A DNA stretch of 64,000 nucleotides from Holophagae bacterium (GCA_029263455.1 JAJCXM010000026.1:1-64000); one strand, 5' to 3'. Positions 53,583 to 63,557 are shown, counted from the first letter of the stretch. Made by a program: numbers and translations. Notes: generated from the sequence alone by a model not told the origin.

Positions 53583-54193
53583 AGTCTATAGATGTTTCTA
53601 ACGTAGCGCTCCGAGAAGTCCTTTTGGAGGGCCTGGGGCTGACAGTCATCAATCAGTGAACATGATAAACACCGTTTGTCGTAAATCGGCGCAGGATTGA
53701 GTTGGAACGCAAACATCTCTTTCAATTGGCGAATGACATTCTTGGTTTCGTTTCGAAGATTTTCATCCAAATCAATCCAACTTCGCTTTCTTACTTGCCA
53801 ATACCAAATCGCGGCTCGGTTAATGTTGACACTCCGCATTTCCTCCAAGCACAATGCTTGCGCGCATAACTGAACTTTGTCGCAATTGTTCAATTTCGGC
53901 TTACCGCGCTTGTACTCGACTGGCATGAAGGTGTTCTCTATTGTGTCTATTTCCATTACATCAAGAACGCCATGAATACCCAATGCGTTGCTAACAACTG
54001 GGACAGAGCGTTCAACACGCAGGTTAGCTCTTTGCTCTGGCGTTCCTTCGTCTGTTCGTTGATGTAGGACCCTTCCCTGGGCAGTCCAATAGTTTTCAGT
54101 CCACAATCGTTCAATATGTATCAGTGCGCACTGGCGTGGACAGAATACGAAATGCTGAAGGGCGGAAATCGGGATTAACTTTTCTTCATCCAT
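53579..54193 (-). CDS. cas4: Cas4 RecB-like iron-sulfur nuclease
   Basis: 204 residues. Cas4 trims prespacers and helps choose the PAM. RecB nuclease motifs are in GVLDVMEI and MPVEYKRGKPK. Iron-sulfur cysteines: one near the N-terminus (FVFCPRQCA, Cys18 or Cys22) and three in RCLSCSLIDDC at the C-terminus. Complete, and located between cas7 and cas1 as usual for type I-C. Confidence 0.96.
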   Translation of the reverse strand: MDEEKLIPISALQHFVFCPRQCALIHIERLWTENYWTAQGRVLHQRTDEGTPEQRANLRVERSVPVVSNALGIHGVLDVMEIDTIENTFMPVEYKRGKPKLNNCDKVQLCAQALCLEEMRSVNINRAAIWYWQVRKRSWIDLDENLRNETKNVIRQLKEMFAFQLNPAPIYDKRCLSCSLIDDCQPQALQKDFSERYVRNIYRL

Positions 54194-54195
54194 TT

Positions 54196-55071
54196 TCAGA
54201 ATCCGTGTATCACCTCAGGTACAAGACCCTCAAGAGCGGATCCCAATGATTGCGTCAAGTGATCAGTATCTAATGGTTCCCCTTTGTTAATTAAATCACG
54301 AAGAGTCTTATGAACTCTAGATGATGAATACTTACCTGCTTTTGATGAATGCTGCCACCAAATTAGATTATCAATTGCCATTGAACCCTCAGGTCTCGCC
54401 GACGACGCATCGCCTTCAAACAATTTGAGCAGCACACTTTTAATTTTTATTGAATCTTCATTGCTGAACCCGGTCCTTTCCGCGAGCTGTGGCGACATGG
54501 CCCCATAGGCAACATAGGTGGCTTCATCAACGCGATGTTTCATACCCATAGTGTCTGAGCCTTTCTTTGAGCCATCGCCTTCGCCACTCACGCTTTTCGT
54601 TATTTGAAGGCTACTAATGCTGACCGGCTTGACGCTGAATGCGGAGTGAATCGTTACAGGTCCACGTATGGGAATTGATACCCCATCCTTGGATTCACTC
54701 TTAAAGGCGAATAACTGACCAAAGCTGCGAACGTCGATCCATTTGTCGCAAGCCAATCTTGCCGCTTCTTCCGATGAGGTCTTCTTTACATTCAGTGCAT
54801 CTTTGCCCAACCCATACTCACTAGACTCAGCCCTGTTTCTTAGGCTCGTCATGCCGTCCGTTTTCTTTTCATCTGATTGTACAAAGATGGATTCCCCAGC
54901 TTCTTGCAACCGGTCTCGAATTTTGCGTTTAAGACATACGTCTGAAATCTCGCCAAATCCGTCATAGTCAATTCTAGGCCTGTTCCCATTTAAAGGATCA
55001 CCATTTGGGTTAGCATTCTTAACCGAAAAAATAATTGCAAAATCAATCTTGTTCGATAGTGGTGCCATCAT
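54196..55071 (-). CDS. cas7: Cascade backbone protein Cas7c (Csd2)
   Basis: 291 residues of the Cas7 RAMP fold that coats the crRNA. The opening KIDFAIIFSVKNANPNGDP is the family signature, followed by GFGEISDVCLKRKIRDRL. GMKHRVDEATYVAYGAMSP is also typical. Full length. The start overlaps the cas8c/cas11c stop by four bases, so it is translated in step with them. Confidence 0.97.
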   Translation of the reverse strand: MMAPLSNKIDFAIIFSVKNANPNGDPLNGNRPRIDYDGFGEISDVCLKRKIRDRLQEAGESIFVQSDEKKTDGMTSLRNRAESSEYGLGKDALNVKKTSSEEAARLACDKWIDVRSFGQLFAFKSESKDGVSIPIRGPVTIHSAFSVKPVSISSLQITKSVSGEGDGSKKGSDTMGMKHRVDEATYVAYGAMSPQLAERTGFSNEDSIKIKSVLLKLFEGDASSARPEGSMAIDNLIWWQHSSKAGKYSSSRVHKTLRDLINKGEPLDTDHLTQSLGSALEGLVPEVIHGF

Positions 55072-55502
55072 TCATCTCCTTGTTCTTCTGCGTTTTTGTC
55101 TGCAATTGCCTTAACCTTCCATTCGCCTTTTTCCAATCTGTGATCCCGGAGCCATCTTCTCTGACAATGAAAACCGAGAAGATATTCGCCAGTTAGCCTT
55201 GTGTCCGATTTGAAATCCTCTTTTGAGAAAAGATCGCATATATCATCAAGAAGTTTCTTGTAAGCTGACTCCAAAGACGTCCGTTTTGTGCGTAGTCGCT
55301 GTTGATATGGGGCTAGTCCAGTTTCAATGGTTAGCCAGGTGGACGAAGGACGATCTGAGAATCGTTGCATTAAGCGGCTCGCGTGCGTGCTTCTTGCAGG
55401 TTCTTTTGCAATAATCATTGCCATTTCTTCGATTCGCTCTGCAACGGCCAGAAGTCGTCCATAGAGATAGTCTTTCGAGCTGTACTCTAAATCTAGTGAC
55501 AT
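55068..55502 (-). CDS. cas11c: Cas11c small subunit from an internal start within cas8c
   Basis: Within cas8c, in frame, the ATG at 55502 (residue 527) is preceded by AAAAGGAGGG with eight bases between, a stronger ribosome-binding site than many genes here have. The product would be 144 residues, MSLDLEYSSKDYLYGRLL onward, largely helical. Internal translation of cas11 within cas8c is established for type I-C systems; the location and length fit. The site is seen directly; production of the protein is inferred. Confidence 0.8.
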   Translation of the reverse strand: MSLDLEYSSKDYLYGRLLAVAERIEEMAMIIAKEPARSTHASRLMQRFSDRPSSTWLTIETGLAPYQQRLRTKRTSLESAYKKLLDDICDLFSKEDFKSDTRLTGEYLLGFHCQRRWLRDHRLEKGEWKVKAIADKNAEEQGDE

Positions 55503-57080
55503 GCTGTAATCCCTCCTTTTGCCTCTAATTGGGTGTCGTTTATGAAATCCGCGATAAAGTGCACATGCGACGCCAACATTGCGCTCCCACAACCAATGTT
55601 CACAACCGGCAGGACTACTAGCCCGCGTAACCGCCAGATTGACGACATCTAACGGAACTGTCCGTCCTTCAACGATACATGGCAAGAGACGCTCAATAAG
55701 ACTCTTTTTGAGTGTTGCGTTACTTTTGACAATATCCCCGTACGCAGCCTCGATAATATTCCTCGGAGATGGCGCACAAACGAACCAACGTACCACGGTC
55801 TTTGACTTCTTGCCGGTCGATTCAATTGGCATGCTTATGCGTTGAGGCCACGCAAATTCGGAGTGCCACTTTTCCACGACTTGCAAATAGTCGTTAGGCG
55901 AGAAATCACGGTAATAGGTAACCGCCATGCGACCCGGCGTTGCCGAATCCAACGACATTACAATAATCGAATCATTAGCCTCCAATTTAACTCGGTATCC
56001 TGAAATTGCTTTCTTCAGCGAAATCGCAAATCTTTGGCCCATGTCACGGCCATAGTCACTGTGGCATTCCTGTCCACCATCCGGCTCATAATGATCCGAG
56101 ACATCTTCAATATCGAATGAAAGCGTGTCAGCAATCGGTTCAGGGATCGGTTTACCGGAAACCGCCCAGGCAACAACGACTTGGTCTCCATTTCTGTAGC
56201 CCTGCCTTGAAATAAGCCATCTTAGGGCATTATGAGCCTTCTGCGTTGACTCATAACTAACACTGGCTACATCGTGACTTTTTACGAACTTGCCACGAAA
56301 TGTAAATCCGGATTTATCATTAGCCGATAACAGTTTGGCCTTGTCGCCTGTATGACGCAATTTTGCAGGGTGATTGACCGCAACTTGGGTGTAGTGACCC
56401 GACACGTAACATAGCGACTCGCCCCTTGATGACTGAGCATCAAAGTCTATCCAACTTTGCTGAAGACTCTTATCCAGCCAAGTCTCCGATTCGCTGTCTC
56501 CGACTATTTCAACTGTCCAACACACAAGCGCATTTCCTTGCTTGAACAGGCGTTTCTCTTTCGGCAACACCTTAAACAGCAAAGGCAGGGGATGGCTCTC
56601 TGTGTCTTCATATGGCCACGACGTCAACAACGCTCCATTATTGTCCAAAAAACAGACTTCTGAATTTACTAAGTCGCGGATCACCGTTTCTTTGGTTACA
56701 TAACTAAGGACAGCTTTGGCTTTTGGGTGACTGTATTTTGAAGCACACCATGACTCCAGTAATTCCTTGTAGTTCTTATAAAATGATGGTTTCAATCCTC
56801 CATGTTTTCGATAGTCAGCTGCTACATATTGAAGCTTGTCCGCTAACGGGTGAGGCGGCGGAATTTTGCCGGCTCTTCCTGCAGATCCTTCGGTGGCTGG
56901 CAAGATTACTTTAATTTTTTCTAATGCTTTTGCTTTTATGAAGTTCCCCGTGCCATCGATCACTATATTGATGTAGGCGGATTGTAAAGTATGACTAATA
57001 GGCATGGGTTTCAGCTCGTCCCCAATATCCAAATTCATACCCTGTTCATAAGTCTCATGGAGTTTCGCCATCCAACTCAT
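55068..57080 (-). CDS. cas8c: Type I-C large subunit Cas8c (Csd1)
   Basis: 670 residues. Recognises the PAM and opens target DNA within Cascade. Family features include HPLADKLQYV near residue 76, FRGKFVKSHDVASVSYESTQKAHNAL read in two parts, VVAWAVSGKPIPEP, and a C-terminal helical region from about residue 527 that matches the small-subunit fold (DYLYGRLLAVAERIEE). The start overlaps the cas5c stop by four bases. The C-terminal part also appears to be made separately as Cas11c from an internal start. Confidence 0.95.
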   Translation of the reverse strand: MSWMAKLHETYEQGMNLDIGDELKPMPISHTLQSAYINIVIDGTGNFIKAKALEKIKVILPATEGSAGRAGKIPPPHPLADKLQYVAADYRKHGGLKPSFYKNYKELLESWCASKYSHPKAKAVLSYVTKETVIRDLVNSEVCFLDNNGALLTSWPYEDTESHPLPLLFKVLPKEKRLFKQGNALVCWTVEIVGDSESETWLDKSLQQSWIDFDAQSSRGESLCYVSGHYTQVAVNHPAKLRHTGDKAKLLSANDKSGFTFRGKFVKSHDVASVSYESTQKAHNALRWLISRQGYRNGDQVVVAWAVSGKPIPEPIADTLSFDIEDVSDHYEPDGGQECHSDYGRDMGQRFAISLKKAISGYRVKLEANDSIIVMSLDSATPGRMAVTYYRDFSPNDYLQVVEKWHSEFAWPQRISMPIESTGKKSKTVVRWFVCAPSPRNIIEAAYGDIVKSNATLKKSLIERLLPCIVEGRTVPLDVVNLAVTRASSPAGCEHWLWERNVGVACALYRGFHKRHPIRGKRRDYSMSLDLEYSSKDYLYGRLLAVAERIEEMAMIIAKEPARSTHASRLMQRFSDRPSSTWLTIETGLAPYQQRLRTKRTSLESAYKKLLDDICDLFSKEDFKSDTRLTGEYLLGFHCQRRWLRDHRLEKGEWKVKAIADKNAEEQGDE

Positions 57081-57781
57081 ATGCGACCATCCTCAAGCTC
57101 AACGCCAAGTATATTTTCGTTCATTTCGAACGATTTCGGCTTCATTTTGCGAACGAATCGACGAATCTGACAATCTTCTGGTCGCGGAAATGATAAGACG
57201 CCGTGCTCCATCCTTGGCTGCCAGAAACGTGTTTGAAGCTCGTTCTTTCCCGTTTCGTCAGGATAATCAAAGCCATGAAACATCAAGCCAAAACCAAGCT
57301 CGGGGATATCGTCGTATGCACCTGATCCCGAGCCAAATTCACAGGGTTCAACATATCCCTGACAGTCCCTTACGCCCAAAAAAATGTCTTGCCTGCCCCC
57401 TTTTTCAAGCATGCGATTTAGGATTGAAAAGTGTTTACCGTCAATGCGGTCCTTCTCTAGCTCGGGCCTATTCAAATTCCACTCAAAGTGTGCTTTTACC
57501 TGGTACGCGACATCATGAAGAAAGGTGTAAATGGCTAGACTGTTCCCCCCTCCCCAGTTGAGTGGTTTTGTTCCTTTAGTTTGGGTGCGAAACGCATTAA
57601 GCACGCGTACTTGATCCACGTACCAGACCAAAGTCGGTTTCCAGTATATTGATTTCAGCACACCTTTAATTGCTTCATATGTGGGTAGATGATACGAACA
57701 TTTTTCTCCACCCACCTTTGTTATAGGGTCGGTGAATAAGGCGTAACGGCCCCAAAGTCTGAAAGTAATCTCATTACGCAT
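57077..57781 (-). CDS. cas5: crRNA-processing endoribonuclease Cas5c (Cas5d)
   Basis: 234 residues. In type I-C, Cas5 replaces Cas6 and cuts the repeat RNA, leaving an 11-nucleotide 5' handle. Tyr46 (KSIYWKP) and Lys116-His117 (DGKHFSI) stand at the same numbering as the catalytic Tyr-Lys-His of the Bacillus halodurans enzyme. NRMLEKGGRQDIFLGVRDCQ and GYVEPCEFGSG are family signatures. The gene starts 10 bases downstream of cas3. Confidence 0.96.
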   Translation of the reverse strand: MRNEITFRLWGRYALFTDPITKVGGEKCSYHLPTYEAIKGVLKSIYWKPTLVWYVDQVRVLNAFRTQTKGTKPLNWGGGNSLAIYTFLHDVAYQVKAHFEWNLNRPELEKDRIDGKHFSILNRMLEKGGRQDIFLGVRDCQGYVEPCEFGSGSGAYDDIPELGFGLMFHGFDYPDETGKNELQTRFWQPRMEHGVLSFPRPEDCQIRRFVRKMKPKSFEMNENILGVELEDGRI

Positions 57782-57791
57782 TTATCGCCCC

Positions 57792-60260
57792 CTAAACTCC
57801 CATAAATTGTTGCCCCTGAACGGGTTCCACGTTAATCCCAAATGCTTCGCTGTAGAATTCATTTTTCAAATAGAAGATGCCGTGGCCCGGCTGGGTTTCT
57901 TCAACTGCTTGATTCTTGATCAGTTGCGTCCACATGTTCGGGAAAACATTTACACTGAATTGTTGTGCTTCACGTAAGAGTTGGTAGTACCGCCGCACGT
58001 CAAACTCTTTAGCCGCCGAACACAAATCCGTTACAAGTTGATAGCCTTCTCCATGTTGAACGATAACGGATTGAGTCGGTGCATCTATGGCTTTGAATTG
58101 TTTTCCTGCTTCCATAAATGACTGGCTCAACAATCCGCCACCAGCATTAGGCGAAACTCTGCGCGGGCAAAGTGGATTATCACTCAATAAGTTGAGCAAA
58201 CTATCGTCACGGCCGATATCTTTGACTCCAAGTTCGTAGACCATGGCATCTGCACGTTGGTAAAAATAGTATTGAAAGTACCTTTCCATAGCGCTGGGAG
58301 CCAGCAAGTTTTCATGATCTTCGCGCATGACACGCTCAGCGATTTCTTTGCCTACCTTGATGGCCGGCAGCATACCCACGGATTCCTTGTCGGGATTTAA
58401 GACGTAGACATTTCCCTTCACCTTGTTACCACTGGCATCTTTGAGCATGCCATTGCGATTACAGCGTCCAGCAGCCTGTGCAATCGAATCTAGACCAGCT
58501 AGAAAGCGAATCACGGTCGCAAAATCCACATCCACTCCAGCCTCTATCAATTGTGTGCTAATGCAAAGAACAGGCGCGCCTGACTTCAATCGTTCCTTAA
58601 TTTCATTCAGCATTGACTTACGGTGAGCGGGGTATTGATAGGTACTCAAATGAAATAGATCATCTTGACTCACTCTACCCTCACACTCTTGAAAAAGTGA
58701 CTTTGCCCACGCCTTTGTATTGACGATAACAAGACAGCTCCCATAAGCACGAAATTCATCCATTGCAAGCTGAGTAATTTCGCCTGAATTCCAACCGCCA
58801 ATCTTGCACTTGTTATGAATTTTCACTCTTTGAAGGTCGACAAAATGTCTTTCAATGTCGCCAGCCAACTCGTTTCCATTTGGAACAATGAGCTGACCGT
58901 ACTGAGGCGACTTTAGATTCGTCAACAAGGGTTGTGTTGCCGTGCATAGCACAACCGTCGATCGACAATGATTAGTCAAGAAATTGATGGCATTGCAGAA
59001 GATATGAACACAATTTACTGGAAGGGTTTGAATCTCGTCAAAGATTAAGACGCTTTTGGCAAGATGGTGTAAGCGGCGAACGCTTCGGGTTCCGCCACCA
59101 AAAAATGCCTCCAATAATTGAAACATCGTCGTCAAGACGATTGGCGCATCCCAATTCTCTGAAACTAACTTGCTTTGCCATGTTTGTTGATCAGGTTCTA
59201 AATTGGAATGATGTTCTAATACCCACTTCGCTGTGTCATCGTCACGTTCAACAACATCGCGAATTGCCTTAGCGTTTTGATCAATAATTGATGTGTACGG
59301 AATCACGAAGAAGATATGTTCTAAATTGAACTTCCGAGCGTGGTGAAGTGCAAAACGCAAACTGGCGTAAGTTTTGCCGCCACCAGTTGGAACTGTTAGT
59401 GTAAAAATCCCTTGCTGCGTCTCGGCTTTTGACCTGCAATTATTTGATATCTCACCTCTCAGATCGTCGACGTAGTTTTTCGGCACTAAGGATTTCAAGT
59501 GCTCCTCAATGCGTGCAACAGCCACATCCCAGGTGGGCGGGCCGACCCTAATGATCCTTGCTACTTTTCTCGATTCGTCTTCGAACTCGGCACTATTTAG
59601 TCGATCCGCATCAATAAGGCAGCTAAATAGGAAGCGTAACAAGAAGCCACGCTCGAAAAGAGCTATCTTGCGCCCCAATGATCCTGACCGTGCTTCAATC
59701 TTACCTATCGCCTCTATTAACTCGCCCACCAAAGGGCGATCTAGCAGTTGGTTTGCTCGGTCCAGGATTTGTTTGTCACTAGCTTGGCAAGATTCGTCCA
59801 AGTGCGCCTTTTCTTCTGCCTTTTTCATCCGTCTTTCAAAAACATTCTCGCCATCGAGATTAAGGCTATCTATCAAACCGCTGTGGTGTGACGCAATGGC
59901 AATAGCTAGTATTTGTCCGCTAAGTCGGCCCTGTCCTTTTGCGCCTATCGTAGACAACTTCTTCCAAATATATTGGGCGCCAGCACTTGAATGGTCAATT
60001 TTCCCTTTCAGAGATTTGAAGTCGACGTAATCGTCCATGTCTTGATTGATGAGTCCAGTAGCCGACTTAATATAGGCTTGGAACGCTTGACTATACTTAC
60101 CGAAGTCGTGAAGCAGGCCAATAATTTCGCCAGCCATTGGGCAACCGATTTTATCAGCAAACGTCTTTGACAATTCTGCGACTTCGGAGAGATGGGATAA
60201 CAGGCTCTGTTCTTCCCTGTCGAACTTTCTCACATGCGCTAAGAATTCATTATTACCCAT
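57792..60260 (-). CDS. cas3: CRISPR helicase-nuclease Cas3
   Basis: 822 residues from the ATG at 60260; an in-frame TTG at 60281 is possible and neither has a strong ribosome-binding site. The N-terminal HD nuclease has His23 (LSHLSEVAEL) and His51-Asp52 (LLHDFGKYSQAF). The SF2 helicase has Walker A VPTGGGKTYAS, motif II LIFDEIQTLP (DEIQ), VLCTATQP, STQLIEAGVDVDF and QAAGRCNRNG. Recruited by Cascade to degrade target DNA. First gene of the operon. Confidence 0.96.
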   Translation of the reverse strand: MGNNEFLAHVRKFDREEQSLLSHLSEVAELSKTFADKIGCPMAGEIIGLLHDFGKYSQAFQAYIKSATGLINQDMDDYVDFKSLKGKIDHSSAGAQYIWKKLSTIGAKGQGRLSGQILAIAIASHHSGLIDSLNLDGENVFERRMKKAEEKAHLDESCQASDKQILDRANQLLDRPLVGELIEAIGKIEARSGSLGRKIALFERGFLLRFLFSCLIDADRLNSAEFEDESRKVARIIRVGPPTWDVAVARIEEHLKSLVPKNYVDDLRGEISNNCRSKAETQQGIFTLTVPTGGGKTYASLRFALHHARKFNLEHIFFVIPYTSIIDQNAKAIRDVVERDDDTAKWVLEHHSNLEPDQQTWQSKLVSENWDAPIVLTTMFQLLEAFFGGGTRSVRRLHHLAKSVLIFDEIQTLPVNCVHIFCNAINFLTNHCRSTVVLCTATQPLLTNLKSPQYGQLIVPNGNELAGDIERHFVDLQRVKIHNKCKIGGWNSGEITQLAMDEFRAYGSCLVIVNTKAWAKSLFQECEGRVSQDDLFHLSTYQYPAHRKSMLNEIKERLKSGAPVLCISTQLIEAGVDVDFATVIRFLAGLDSIAQAAGRCNRNGMLKDASGNKVKGNVYVLNPDKESVGMLPAIKVGKEIAERVMREDHENLLAPSAMERYFQYYFYQRADAMVYELGVKDIGRDDSLLNLLSDNPLCPRRVSPNAGGGLLSQSFMEAGKQFKAIDAPTQSVIVQHGEGYQLVTDLCSAAKEFDVRRYYQLLREAQQFSVNVFPNMWTQLIKNQAVEETQPGHGIFYLKNEFYSEAFGINVEPVQGQQFMGV

Positions 60261-60635
60261 GGCGTGAAAACCCGTGTTCAATATAAAAACAATAGTCTTA
60301 TGAAATCGGAATGTCTACGTGAAACTTGAGAATTTTGACTCTTTTACATTCGGATGTACGCAACTATAAATAGGGAATCAGCAACGACGGCAATTTGAGT
60401 ACCCAACGATACCTGAAATCGCTGCGTTTTTCCTCTCCCTCAGCGTCCGCTCTACCCGTCTAGTTGTTGTTTGGCACTCTGGAGAAACGACGCACATTCG
60501 CCTTTTGGCGGTTTTTTTGATTTTTGAAAGCGGGCCATCGGTGATAAGAATAGCTTAGGCTCAAGCATTCACCATTAAGAATGGCGAAGAGTTAGTTACA
60601 CCAAATAAATAAGTACCAACCCATAAGGATATACA
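60261..60635. other. Regulatory interval between cas3 and mutS2
   Basis: 375 bases between divergent starts. It holds an imperfect palindrome TACATTCGGATGTA (60345-60358, 12 of 14 bases symmetrical) that may be an operator for the cas promoter. It also holds a short plus-strand terminator-like element: CGCC, TTTT, GGCG at 60499-60510 followed by G and seven T residues. I could not fix either promoter with confidence. Confidence 0.45.
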
Positions 60636-63059
60636 TTGGCTTTGAATGCGCGTCAGCACGAAGCGACCCAAAAAGGAAACTCGCTCGTCAGCGATCTGCT
60701 GGATGAAACTCATGTTGCGTTGGCTTGGGATACGGTTCGCCGCTATTACGGCGTGCGCGCTCAGACCCAACTGGGTAAAGCGGCTATAAGTGCACAGAAG
60801 ATCCTTACTGATTCACAACGAATTGAACACTATCAGTCGCTAGCCTTATGGAAAGAATACCTCGCCAACCACCCAGAAATGAGTTTCCCGGAACCTCCCG
60901 ATCTTGATTTCTTATCAACTAACCCTCACCTCGATCCTTTTGAACCCAAACAACTGAGACAGTTTCGAGATTTGCTTTCGTTTTGGATGACGTTAGCCAA
61001 ATCCGACATGCCGCACCTGGCAACCCTAGCCGCCGAGACCAGTGCCGAACTACAACCGCTCTTCGACCAACTTAAGGACATGTTTACCGCCAATGGTGAC
61101 TGGTCCTTATCCGTTTCACCCACCTACGCAACGTTGTGCCATCAAAAGGAACGTCTTCAGGAGCGCTTGACCCAGCAGGTACTGGCATCGCTTAAACGTT
61201 ACGCCGATTACCTGAGCGAGGCGGTCGTATTCGAGCGTAACGGACGCAAAGTGTTGGCCGTGTCTGCGCAGCACAAGAATCGCGTTCGCGGCATGGTGCA
61301 AGACATTAGTGCATCGGGCCAGAGTCTCTTCATTGAACCCGAATCACTGATTGAGGTGCAAAACGCACTGGTTGAAACAGACGCCAATATCAGAGAAGAG
61401 CTGCTGCGTATCCGTCGAGAAGTCAGTCGACAAATCCTGGCTATGCCCCAATGGTCAACTATCATTCCCACATTGGTTGAGTGCGATCGATTACAAGCAC
61501 TGTGCTTGACGGCACGCGAAGTCGATGCCCAAATCATCATGCCCAACAAAGATCAGCAATTGAGCTTATTGCGCGCTCGGCATCCCTACCTGGATGAGCG
61601 ATTTGCGCGCTTAAGGCAACTTGCCGATGATTTACCCGCTGAAGACAAACACCACATGGTTGCTTTCGATCTGCACTTAGACAGCGAGACTCGGGGTTTA
61701 ATTATTTCTGGGGCAAATACCGGCGGCAAAACGGTGACCTTAAAGACAACCGGTCTGATGGCACTCATGGCCAACGCTGGCTTTCCTGTTCCCGTTGATG
61801 AGGGCAGTAAAGTACCCGTTTACGACTGTATCCTCGCCGATATTGGTGACCATCAATCTATGACTCAAAGCCTTTCCACCTTCGCCTCACACCTGCGTGT
61901 CCTCAAAACGATGGCGCAACAAAAAGGAACCACCACATTGGTGCTGATTGACGAGATGGGATCCGGTACCGATCCACTGGAAGCCGACGCACTAAGCCAG
62001 GCGTTGATGGAGACTTTTGTCGACAATCAGATTCATTTCATCTGCACAACACATCACCAGGTCTTGTGTACCTTTGCTTTGAACCATGCTCAACTCGAAA
62101 ACGGTTCTATGGCCTTCGACAGCCATCAGCTGCGTCCAACCTACCGTTTCACTCAAGGCGTACCGGGCCGTTCTCATGCCTTGGAAATCGCACAAAAGAC
62201 AGGCATGGACACCGATCTGTTAACAAGAGCACGCAGTCTACTCGACAACAATATGGTCGACATACAAGCCGCAATTCTATCGCTACAACAAAGCGCGAAA
62301 GATCTTGAGCGCATGAAGTCAAAGGTGAGGCGCCAAGAACTAAAGCTGCACCACCGCATAAAGGAAACCAAGAACAAGGAAAAAGCGCTTCAAGACGCCC
62401 AAGAAGCCATACAAGAAAAGGCCCGAGAACGTGTTCAGAAGAAGGTTAGTCAAGCCGAAAGCAAACTGAGAGTTCTGTTGCAAGAGCTAGAAAGCAACAA
62501 ACAGAAACGGCACGCAGCGGCGGCATTCCAGCAATTAAAGAAGGAGATCCAAGAACCTGAACCCGAATCCAAGGTGAAGAAGCTTGATTTACCTGTTTCC
62601 GGAACGCCCGTTGAGAAATGGGCCAAAGGGGACTCTGTCTATCTACGTTCATTCCAGAAGTCCGGCAAGCTCGAGTCGGTTGACCGCCGCTCAGCGCGCG
62701 TCGATTTGGGCGGCATGACCGTGACCGCCAGCATCAAGGACATCTTGCACCTCTCGCCATTACAGGAATCCGACGCCGACGAAGTTCTAATCCATGAACA
62801 TCACGATTTTGATCAGCCTGCACAGCTCGAAGTTTCCTTTATCGGCATGCACGTGCAAGATGCACTGATTGAATTGGATAGGAGCCTGGATAAGGCGCTA
62901 AGTAGAGGATTACCCTACTTAACAGTCATCCACGGACACGGCACGGGACGCCTCAAGACGGCCATCCGCGACCATCTTTCGCGCCACCCCGCTAAACAGG
63001 CTTGGCAGATGGTTTTGCGCCCCGAAAACGACGGTCAAACCGAACTAAAGTTCGACTAG
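60636..63059 (+). CDS. mutS2: MutS2 ATPase/Smr endonuclease
   Basis: 807 residues. MutS2 lacks the mismatch-recognition domain of MutS and acts in ribosome rescue or recombination control. The TTG start has AAGGAT about six bases upstream. Clamp and lever helices are followed by the ATPase: Walker A SGANTGGKTVTLKT (from about residue 358), DIGDHQSMTQSLSTFASHL and VLIDEMGSGTDPLE. A long coiled coil (about 535-640) and a C-terminal Smr domain (about 731-807, VIHGHGTGRLKTAI) close it. The usual LDLRG motif of Smr reads SFIGM here. Stop overlaps argR tail to tail by four bases. Confidence 0.95.
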   Translation: MALNARQHEATQKGNSLVSDLLDETHVALAWDTVRRYYGVRAQTQLGKAAISAQKILTDSQRIEHYQSLALWKEYLANHPEMSFPEPPDLDFLSTNPHLDPFEPKQLRQFRDLLSFWMTLAKSDMPHLATLAAETSAELQPLFDQLKDMFTANGDWSLSVSPTYATLCHQKERLQERLTQQVLASLKRYADYLSEAVVFERNGRKVLAVSAQHKNRVRGMVQDISASGQSLFIEPESLIEVQNALVETDANIREELLRIRREVSRQILAMPQWSTIIPTLVECDRLQALCLTAREVDAQIIMPNKDQQLSLLRARHPYLDERFARLRQLADDLPAEDKHHMVAFDLHLDSETRGLIISGANTGGKTVTLKTTGLMALMANAGFPVPVDEGSKVPVYDCILADIGDHQSMTQSLSTFASHLRVLKTMAQQKGTTTLVLIDEMGSGTDPLEADALSQALMETFVDNQIHFICTTHHQVLCTFALNHAQLENGSMAFDSHQLRPTYRFTQGVPGRSHALEIAQKTGMDTDLLTRARSLLDNNMVDIQAAILSLQQSAKDLERMKSKVRRQELKLHHRIKETKNKEKALQDAQEAIQEKARERVQKKVSQAESKLRVLLQELESNKQKRHAAAAFQQLKKEIQEPEPESKVKKLDLPVSGTPVEKWAKGDSVYLRSFQKSGKLESVDRRSARVDLGGMTVTASIKDILHLSPLQESDADEVLIHEHHDFDQPAQLEVSFIGMHVQDALIELDRSLDKALSRGLPYLTVIHGHGTGRLKTAIRDHLSRHPAKQAWQMVLRPENDGQTELKFD

Positions 63060-63457
63060 CCAATCAAGAGCTGAATTTCGCGCCGTACTGATGACAAGAG
63101 TTCAGGTGGGCTGACGACGACTATGACCGTATCATCGCCACCTACCGTACCAGCCAAACCCTGTATTCGAGATTCGTCCAGCCTGAAAGCGATGGGCTGA
63201 GCATGACCGGGCGGCGATTTGATCACCAACAAATTAGGTGGCGCTTCCGTCACGACGATGGAAGGGATGCGGAATAGCGTCTGCTCAGGCCTCACATAAA
63301 CGCCTGCCTGTTTGCGTATACCTAATTTGGTTAGGTGCCGCGACAAAGTCGATTGATTGAGTTCGACACCGCGACGCTGCAGTTCGGCGGCAAGCTCGGC
63401 TTGCGTGCCTAACTCCTCTTGTTCCACTACTTCCAAGATCAAACGATCCACACTCAT
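63056..63457 (-). CDS. argR: Arginine repressor ArgR
   Basis: 133 residues from the ATG at 63457. An upstream extension of 34 residues is rejected because it crosses the argG control region and is rich in Cys/His. N-terminal winged helix (1-70; GTQAELAAELQRRGVELNQS, STLSRHLTKLGI) and C-terminal arginine-binding trimerisation domain with GLAGTVGGDDTVIVVV. Arginine-bound hexamers repress biosynthetic genes; the divergent argG is the obvious target. Confidence 0.93.
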   Translation of the reverse strand: MSVDRLILEVVEQEELGTQAELAAELQRRGVELNQSTLSRHLTKLGIRKQAGVYVRPEQTLFRIPSIVVTEAPPNLLVIKSPPGHAQPIAFRLDESRIQGLAGTVGGDDTVIVVVSPPELLSSVRREIQLLIG

Positions 63458-63484
63458 GCAACTATTCTCATCTTTTCGCCATAA

Positions 63485-63515
63485 TATGCAAAATAATGCT
63501 TGAATATGAAGTGTT
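63485..63515. promoter_or_regulatory. Candidate ARG boxes between argR and argG
   Basis: Two AT-rich partly symmetrical 18-base sites in the divergent region: TATGCAAAATAATGCTTG (63485-63502) and GCTTGAATATGAAGTGTT (63498-63515). They resemble the loose TGAAT-type ARG box and lie where ArgR should bind. The match is imperfect. Confidence 0.35.
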
Positions 63516-63557
63516 ATGTGGGTATTCTGGCAGAAATTGTGACCCTGGAGGTTGGGC

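Noticed and set aside
60336-60371. TTGACT and TATAAA as a mutS2 promoter
   Set aside because: The spacing is about 24 bases, too long for a standard promoter.
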